Positions 1 to 7,110 of a stretch of DNA of 7,110 bases are shown here, in pieces (position 1 is the first letter of the stretch; every line of letters starts with the position of its first letter). The notes below the pieces were generated by a model, which ran no database searches, was not told the DNA's origin, and saw only the letters and a list, made by a program, of their open reading frames with translations. Source of the DNA: Alphaproteobacteria bacterium MarineAlpha10_Bin2 (GTDB lineage: Bacteria; Pseudomonadota; Alphaproteobacteria; UBA828). The position numbers and the translations under genes were made by a program. The stretch covers positions 1-7,110 of the forward strand of contig PTKB01000139.1 of NCBI GenBank assembly GCA_002937555.1, in the 5' to 3' direction.

Positions 1-89
1 TTGGCGAAGGTCGATTTGCCGCAGCCTGAAACGAATCATCATAGAAGGTTTTCGCGCCAGCGCCAGTCCTGAGGCGACGGCAAATTGCG

Positions 90-2453
90 TCAAAGCGTAG
101 CGTCGAGGCAGGCCAGCGCAGCCATGTCGAGAATGGCTTCGGCGTCGATCGCATGTTTGCGGTAGAGCGCGTTCACATCGCCGGATTCACCGAACGCGGT
201 GACGCCGAGCGGGTAGGGGCGGTGGCCAGCGACCGAGCCGAGCCATGACAGGGTTGCCGGGTGGCCGTCGAGGACGGTTACAAGTGCGGCGCCGGGCTTG
301 AGTTGACCGAGCAGGGTTTCGATATGCGACGGCGCGCTCGCTTCGCCGGTACTATGGCGGTGCCGCGCCGCTTGCCAATCGCTATGCAGGCGGTCGGGCG
401 AGGTCACCGCGAGCAGCCCGGCGCCTGGGATGTCTTCCAAAACCGCCTGGTAGGCCTCTTCCGCCTCGACCGCGAGCGCGCCGCAATAGGCCAACGCCAG
501 CGGCGCATCGGGCGCCGGCACGGCGCGCCAATAAGCGCCTCTGAGAATGTCGCCACGCAACGGTTCGTTCATTTCCCGTCGCGTCTGTTCGATGACGCGG
601 GTGGAGAGACGCAAATAGAGCGAGCCGCCGTCCGCCGCCTGCATATGGCCGAAGCCCCACAGCATGATCGCCGCCAATTCGTCGGCGAAAGCGGGCTCGA
701 ACAGGGTGAGGCCGGGCTGGCCCATGCCGATCAGGGGCGCCGAGATCGATTGATGGGCGCCGCCTTCGGGCGCCAGGCTAATTCCGGAAGGTGTGCCGGC
801 CAGCATGAAGCGGGCGTCCTGGTAGCAGGCGTAATTGAGCGCATCCAGGCCGCGCGCGATGAACGGGTCATAGACGGTGCCGACCGGCATCAGACGGGCG
901 CCGAACAATGGCCCCGACAGGCCGAGCGCGGCCAGCAAGAGAAACAGATTGTTCTCGGCGATGCCGAGCTCGATATGCTGGCCGTTGCGGCTCATCGCCC
1001 ATTTCTGCATGGAAACGACTTTTTCCGAGTGGAACACGTCTTCGCGGTCGGCGCGGTTGAAGATGCCGCGCTGGTTGACCCAGCCGCCGAGATTGGTCGA
1101 GACGGTGACGTCGGGCGAGGTGGTGACGATGCGCCGCGCCAGCTCGCTGTCGCCGCGCCCGAGATCGTTGAGCACCCGGCCAAAAGCCTCTTGCGTCGAC
1201 ATCTTGCCGCTGGCGCGGACAGCAAGCGCCGCCGGCAGCTCGATCTCGTCGGCGGCAAATTGGCGCGACGTGCCGGACTGGTTGAACGGCAGTTTGTCGA
1301 GGAACCGGCGTAGACCCTGTTCGTCGATATCCATGCCGGCGAAGGGCTCCCACTCGTCGCCTTCGGCAATGCCCATGGATTTCTGGAAATCGGCCATCTG
1401 TTCGATATTCATCAGGCCGGCATGATTGTCCTTATGGCCGGCGAAGGGCAGACCGTAGCCTTTGATGGTGTAAATGATAAAGCAGTGCGGCACGTCGCTC
1501 TCGACCGCGTGGAGCGCTTCGAGCACCGATTCCATGTCATGGCCGGCGAGATTGGTCATGAGGTCCTGCAGCGCGTCGTCGCTGTGACCGCCGATCAATT
1601 CGCGCACGCCTTTGATGCCGCCGATATCGCGCAACAGCCGTTCGCGCCACGCCGCGCCGCCCTTGAAGGTAAGAGCGCAGTAGAGCTCATTGGGGCAATC
1701 GTCGATCCATTGCCGGAGCGCCTCGCCGCCGGGGCGCGCAAAGGCCGCCTGTTGCAGTTTGCCATGCTTGAGGATGACGACCTGCCAGCCGACCGCCTGG
1801 AAGAAATCCTTGATCTTCCGGAACAGTTTGTCGGAGACCACGCGGTCGAGGCTCTGGCGGTTATAGTCGATCATCCACCACAAATTCCGCACGTCGTGCT
1901 TCCAGCCTTCAAGCAGGGCCTCGTAGACATTGCCCTCATCAAGTTCGGCGTCGCCCATGACCGCAATCATGCGCCCGGGTTGATCCTCTTCCGGCGCCAT
2001 TTTGTGCAGCTGGACATAGTCGCGCACCATCGAGGCGAACATGGTCAGCCCGACGCCGAGGCCGACCGAGCCGGTCGAGATATCGACATCGTCGCTGTCC
2101 TTGGTGCGCGACGGATAGGATTGCGCCCCGCCAAGCGCGCGAAATTGTTTCAGCTTGTCGCGCGATTGATTGCCGAGGAGATATTGAATGGCGTGGAAGA
2201 TCGGCGAGGCGTGGGGCTTCACCGCGACCCGGTCCTGCGGCCGGAGGACATCGAAATAGAGCGCCGTCATCAGTGTCGCGACGGAGGCGCAGGAGGCCTG
2301 GTGGCCGCCCACCTTCAGGCCGTCTTGAGCTTTGCGGATATGGTTGGCGTTGTGGATGGTCCAGGAGGACAGCCACAAGATCTTGCGCTCGAGCGCCTTC
2401 AGATAGGCAAGTTTTTGCTCGGCAGCGCGAGTCTCTGATTTGGTGCGGGCCAT
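90..2453 (-). CDS. AceE-like homodimeric thiamine-diphosphate E1 / transketolase-family enzyme
   Basis: This 787-residue protein resembles the homodimeric pyruvate dehydrogenase E1 (AceE) along its whole length, about 100 residues shorter than E. coli AceE. The N-terminal thiamine-diphosphate domain carries GGHQAS (49-54), the cofactor motif GDAELDEGN (167-175) ending near DYN (196-198), and TIKGYG (329-334). The pyrimidine-binding domain has GIAEN (497-501), where Glu500 aligns with the glutamate that activates the cofactor, and EGGAHQS (563-569), matching the histidine-bearing AceE loop. The tail FGES...LYRKHAIDAEAI (754-774) matches the AceE C-terminus. The family decarboxylates 2-oxoacids, usually handing the acyl group to a lipoyl E2; no E2 or E3 is in view, so pyruvate, 2-oxobutyrate or transketolase-type chemistry all remain possible. 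ATG at 2453 is the only plausible start: the frame upstream has no start before a stop at 2493-2495. The Shine-Dalgarno is weak, suggesting dependence on the adjacent upstream gene 49 bp away. The third residue of the usual GDG motif is Ala169. Confidence 0.88.
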   Translation of the reverse strand: MARTKSETRAAEQKLAYLKALERKILWLSSWTIHNANHIRKAQDGLKVGGHQASCASVATLMTALYFDVLRPQDRVAVKPHASPIFHAIQYLLGNQSRDKLKQFRALGGAQSYPSRTKDSDDVDISTGSVGLGVGLTMFASMVRDYVQLHKMAPEEDQPGRMIAVMGDAELDEGNVYEALLEGWKHDVRNLWWMIDYNRQSLDRVVSDKLFRKIKDFFQAVGWQVVILKHGKLQQAAFARPGGEALRQWIDDCPNELYCALTFKGGAAWRERLLRDIGGIKGVRELIGGHSDDALQDLMTNLAGHDMESVLEALHAVESDVPHCFIIYTIKGYGLPFAGHKDNHAGLMNIEQMADFQKSMGIAEGDEWEPFAGMDIDEQGLRRFLDKLPFNQSGTSRQFAADEIELPAALAVRASGKMSTQEAFGRVLNDLGRGDSELARRIVTTSPDVTVSTNLGGWVNQRGIFNRADREDVFHSEKVVSMQKWAMSRNGQHIELGIAENNLFLLLAALGLSGPLFGARLMPVGTVYDPFIARGLDALNYACYQDARFMLAGTPSGISLAPEGGAHQSISAPLIGMGQPGLTLFEPAFADELAAIMLWGFGHMQAADGGSLYLRLSTRVIEQTRREMNEPLRGDILRGAYWRAVPAPDAPLALAYCGALAVEAEEAYQAVLEDIPGAGLLAVTSPDRLHSDWQAARHRHSTGEASAPSHIETLLGQLKPGAALVTVLDGHPATLSWLGSVAGHRPYPLGVTAFGESGDVNALYRKHAIDAEAILDMAALACLDATL

Positions 2454-2991
2454 GCCTATACGCTTTGCCTGATCAATCGGGTGCGTATCATATTACATGA
2501 TATCAAAAGGTTATCACGCTGCGAATGGATTCGCCGGCATGCATGAGGTGGAACGCCTCGTTGATGTCGTCGAGCGCCATGGTGTGGGTGATCATCGGAT
2601 CGATCTCGATCTTGCCGTCCATGTACCAATCGACGATGCGCGGCACGTCGGTGCGGCCCTTGGCGCCGCCGAACGCGGTGCCGCGCCACACGCGGCCGGT
2701 CACCAGTTGGAACGGACGGGTGGATATTTCCTGGCCGGCGCCGGCGACGCCGATAATCACGCTCTCGCCCCAGCCTTTGTGGCAACACTCCAGCGCCTGG
2801 CGCATGGTGTTGACGTTGCCGATGCATTCGAAGCTGTAATCGGCGCCGCCGCCGGTGAGGTCGACGATATAGGGCGCCAAATCGCCTTCGACTTCCTTGG
2901 GATTGACGAAATGGGTCATGCCGAAGCGCTCGCCGAGCGCCTGTTTGGCCGGATTGGTGTCAACGCCGACGATCATATTGGCGCCGACCAG

Positions 2992-3027
<36 letters not shown>

Positions 3028-6000
3028 TAGACCGAAAACCACCACATTGGCGCCGGCTTCGACTTTGGCGGTGTTGGTGACGGCGCCGATGCCGGTAGTG
3101 ACGCCGCAACCGATGTAGCAAATCTTGTCGAACGGCGCGTCCTCACGCACCTTGGCGAGGGAGATTTCCGGTACCACAGTGTGATTGGCGAAGGTCGAGG
3201 TGCCCATATAGTGAAACAACGGATCCTTGCCGAGCGAGAAACGGCTCGTGCCATCGGGCATCATGCCCGCTCCTTGCGTTTCACGCACCGCCTGGCACAG
3301 GTTGGTCTTGCCGCTGGTGCAATAGTCGCATTGGCGGCATTCGGGCACGTAGAGCGGAATCACATGGTCGCCTTTTTTCAGGCTGGTGACGCCGGGCCCA
3401 GTATCGACCACCACGCCGGCGCCTTCATGGCCGAGGATGGCGGGAAACAGTCCTTCCGGGTCGTCGCCGGAGAGGGTAAAGGCGTCGGTGTGGCAGACGC
3501 CGGTCGCTTTGATTTCGACCAGAACTTCGCCATCGCGCGGGCCCTCTAGCGTGACCGTTTCTATGCTGAGCTCTTTTCCGGCTTCCGTCGCTACAGCGGC
3601 CCTGGTTTCCATGTTATCGGCTCCCTTGCGTGAATTCTTACGTTGGTGAATGTGTCACCTAAAGCGAGATAAGAATAGGGCCCCAGCCGGGAGCCCCTTT
3701 AATTTTGATTTTACCTGCGCCGCTCAATCGGCGGCCTGTTTGGCTTTCGCTTCCTGAATCTTGCGCCAAATCATGTTGGGGCGGAGCGGCAGTTCGGTTA
3801 TCTCGATGCCGAAGGGGCTGAGCGCGTCGCAGACGGCATTTGAGATCGCGCCCGGCACGTCGCTCGGCCGGCCCTCGCCGATGCCACGCGAGCCCAACGG
3901 TGTGTGCGGGCAGGGGGTCGGTGCATGGGTGATCTTCATATTCGGCACGTCGGCGGCGGTAGCCATTTTGTAGTTTTCCAAATCCGCCGTCAGTTGCTGG
4001 CCGTTTTCATCATAGATAAATTCCTCGAACAGGGTGTTCGAGATGCCCTGGACGATGGCGCCCTGCATCTGGCCCTCGACGATCTGCGGGTTGATGATCT
4101 GCCCGACGTCTTCCGAGGTGGTCCAACTCAGAATCTTGAACTGGCCGTTCTCCGGATTGACTTCGACGGTGCAGAAATCGGCGTTGAAGGCGATCATCGG
4201 CATCGCAGCCTCGAAGAAGGCGGTGTGCTCCAGTCCCGCCGTTTCGCCTTCCGGCAGATTGATCGGCGCCATGATGTTGCGCTCACAAGCATCGCGGAAG
4301 GATTGGCGGATATTGGTGTCCTTGGTGTAGATGATTTCGCCGCCGGAAAATTCGAAATCGTCTTCCGTGGCGCCGCTCAAGGCCATGTCGTGCGCCATGA
4401 AGCGGGCGAGTTTCTTTTTCAGGACATCCGCCGCATCGACCGCAGCGCTGACGAAATAGGAGCCCATGCGTGCGCCGATGGTGCCGGAGCCGAACGGTGT
4501 CGTGCCGGTATCGCCGGTGGTTACGGTGACATCGTTAGGATGGATGCCGAAGGTGTGCGCCACTGCTTGCGCCGCCGTGGTTTCATGGCCCTGGCCCTGC
4601 GGCGCGTCGCCTTCGAACACGATGGCTTTGCCGCGGGCGTCGAGGCGGATCGTCGCGGCGCCGTAACCGGGCTGGTTCTCCATCGGCACCATTAGCTCGG
4701 AGGAGACGCCGGAAAGCTCGACGCCCAATCCGAAACCGATACCGATATAGCGGCCTTCCTTGCGTGCTGCTTCCTGCTCTTTGCGGAACGCCGGCAAGTC
4801 TGCGTGGTCCAACAGGTTGTCAAAAACTTTGATGAAATCGCCACTGTCCATATATTCGCCGCACACCGACGTGTAGGGCAGTTCCGGAATCAGATTCTTG
4901 CGGCGCACCTCGGCCGGCTCCATGCCGCAGCGATTCGCGATCATATCGACAGAGCGCTCCATGGCGAAGCGGGTCGGCAGCTCACCGAAGGCGCGCGCCG
5001 GCGACAGGCACGACTTGTTGGTCACCACGACTTTTACTTTGACGTCGCCCTTTTCCCAGGTGTAGCCGTTCGGCAGTTCCACCGCGCCGAGGAACGGCAT
5101 GACGAAACCCCAATAGACGCCCTGGCAGCCATCGCCGCAATCGGCGATGCCGCGGTTGCGGATGGCAAGCAGTTTGCCGTCCTTGGTGGCGGCCACTTCG
5201 AGATCGTTGATTTGGTCGCGCTCCTGGCTGACCACCATGAGATGTTCCTGGCGCGATTCGATCCAGCGAATCGGGCGCCTGAGGGCCTTCGCCAAATAAC
5301 AAATGAGAATTGGCTCGCGGTAGAACGGCGCCTTGACGCCGAAGCCGCCGCCCTGATCGCGCGGCGCAATGATGCGCATTTTCTCGGACGGGATTTCGAG
5401 AATATCGGAGAGCGCCAGGCGGTCGATATGCGGGCGCTGGGTAGTGATATGGGCGGTCATGCCGTCGGAATCGTCCCATTCCGCTAAAACGCCCCGAGTT
5501 TCCATCGGCGTCACGCCGCAGCGCTGCACGCGGAAGCGGTTCTTCACCACGATATCCGCTGTTTGCATAATTTTTTCGACTTCTTCGTCGTTCTCTTTCT
5601 GGCTTTCCACGGTATCGCCGCCGGTAAAGCCCATTTCGAAAATTATATTGTCGTCCCAATCTTCATGGACCAGCGTCGCACCCGGCTCGAGCGCCGATTC
5701 CGGATCGCCGACATAAGGCAGGTCTTCGTAATCGACGACAATCGCTTCGGCGGCATCGGCCCCGATATACTTGTCGCGCGTGACGACCGCCGCGACGGGC
5801 TCGCCGTGGAATTTCACTTTGCCGACCGCAAGCGGCCAATGCTTGGGGAAGCGCCCCGGCAAGCCGGGCTGCACCACCGGCTGCGGCATCGGCAGGATCT
5901 TGTCCTTGATGTCTTCGCCGGTGACGATGGCGATGACGCCGGGCAGCGCCTCGGCCGCCGATATGTCGATGCTTTTGATGATGGCGTGGGCGCGTTCGCT

Positions 6001-7110
6001 CCTGAGAAACGTCAAATGCACCATGCCGGGGACGCTTAAATCTGCAAGAAAGCGGCCTTTCCCGGTTGTCAGGCGATGATCTTCCTTGCGGTTAAATTTC
6101 TCGCCGACCCAGACGCCGTCTTTGTTTGCACTCATTTGTGCCGCTCCTTATCGTTTGATTCGTTATGCCAACTTCGTCGCCGCGTCCTTGACGGCTTCGA
6201 CGATGTGGGCGTAGCCGGTGCAGCGGCAGAGGTTGCCGATCAAGCCGTGGCGGATTTCCTCTTCCGTCGGGTCCGGGTTCTTCTTCAGGAACTCGTCCAT
6301 GTTCATCAGAATGCCCGGCGTGCAATAGCCGCATTGCAGCGCGTGATGCTCGTTGAAGGCGATCTGCAGCGGCGTCAACTCGCCATCCTTGGCCAGACCC
6401 TCGACCGTGGTGATGTCGTGCCCATCCGCCTGCACAGCCAGCATCAGGCAGGATTTCACCGCTTCGCCGTCAAGCTGGATCGTGCAGGCGCCGCATACGC
6501 CCTCATAGGTGCAGCCGACATGGGTGCCGGTCTGCGCCGCCACCTCGCGGATGAAATCCACCAGCAGCAAGCGGTTGGGGACGCTCTCCTCATAGATTTC
6601 GCCATTGATGGTGATGTTGACCGTGGTGTTCATGTCTTTCTTGCTCCCAATTCAGGACGCCGCACGGGCGAACGCCGTGGCGACAACCTCGGCGCCGAGT
6701 GAGCGGATCAGCTGCTTGCGGTAATCCGCATCCGCCCACATGTCGCTTTGTGTCTCGATCTCGTCCGAGGCTGCTTGCAGGGCCGCCGCAATCGCATCCG
6801 TATTCGCCGACACATCCGCATCTGTCGCGTATTGGGATAAATCGGCGGTGGTTGCATAGCCTGCAGTCGAAGCAATGGGGTCGGTCTCAGTCCCCGCGAG
6901 TGACTTCAAGTATGGCCCAGCTGCGAATGGAGATAATTGGAGCAGTGTGGAAAACTTAGATTTCTTTTATATCGATGAATACCCGGTGACCGCCGGGGAG
7001 TACGAAGCCTGTGTTGATGCGGGCGTCTGTTCTTATAACGGCGGAACCGGCAGTTACCACACCTATAATAACAGCAAAGACGACCACCCCATCAATTACG
7101 TGAATTGGCA

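Overview
The window looks like part of an alphaproteobacterial genome or metagenome contig. This rests on GC-rich coding with G/C-rich third positions, a glutathione-dependent formaldehyde dehydrogenase, and a three-subunit molybdenum hydroxylase, all common in Rhizobiales and Rhodospirillales; the assignment is inference, since no rRNA or marker gene is present. All four complete genes are on the minus strand and read right to left. I found no tRNA, rRNA, CRISPR array, insertion sequence or prophage gene.

Right to left (transcription order): the last ~260 bases of the minus-strand unit encode only the C-terminal end of an FAD-binding (CoxM/CutM-like) subunit. It is followed after 18 bp by a complete 156-residue [2Fe-2S] subunit, and after 27 bp by a complete 803-residue molybdopterin-binding subunit. 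The FAD-FeS-Mo order is the classical medium-small-large order of xanthine dehydrogenase/CO dehydrogenase-type operons. The large subunit lacks the CO dehydrogenase active-site signature, so its substrate is unknown. A 111-bp gap with a GC-rich hairpin and an inverted repeat separates this unit from a complete class III alcohol dehydrogenase (S-(hydroxymethyl)glutathione dehydrogenase). After 49 bp comes a 787-residue homodimeric, AceE-like thiamine-diphosphate E1/transketolase-family enzyme. The leftmost 89 bases hold no gene I can support.

The right edge is the odd part. The minus-strand FAD-subunit frame is cut off, with a stop codon in frame at 6967-6969, and a plus-strand open frame begins within the same ~100 bases. 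That frame encodes the start of a formylglycine-generating-enzyme/SUMF1-type domain and runs off the window. This stretch is visibly less GC-rich (about half G+C from 6959 to 7110). The FAD gene has therefore been broken here, either by a real rearrangement or by a chimeric assembly join.

The minus-strand genes suggest oxidation of a small organic substrate by a molybdenum hydroxylase, with glutathione-linked formaldehyde oxidation and a thiamine-dependent 2-oxoacid enzyme nearby. That the three activities form one pathway is conjecture from adjacency and shared strand. I see no clearly new system; the observations most worth checking are the broken FAD subunit and its junction, an extra residue in the ferredoxin-type cluster loop, and the atypical active-site loop of the large subunit.
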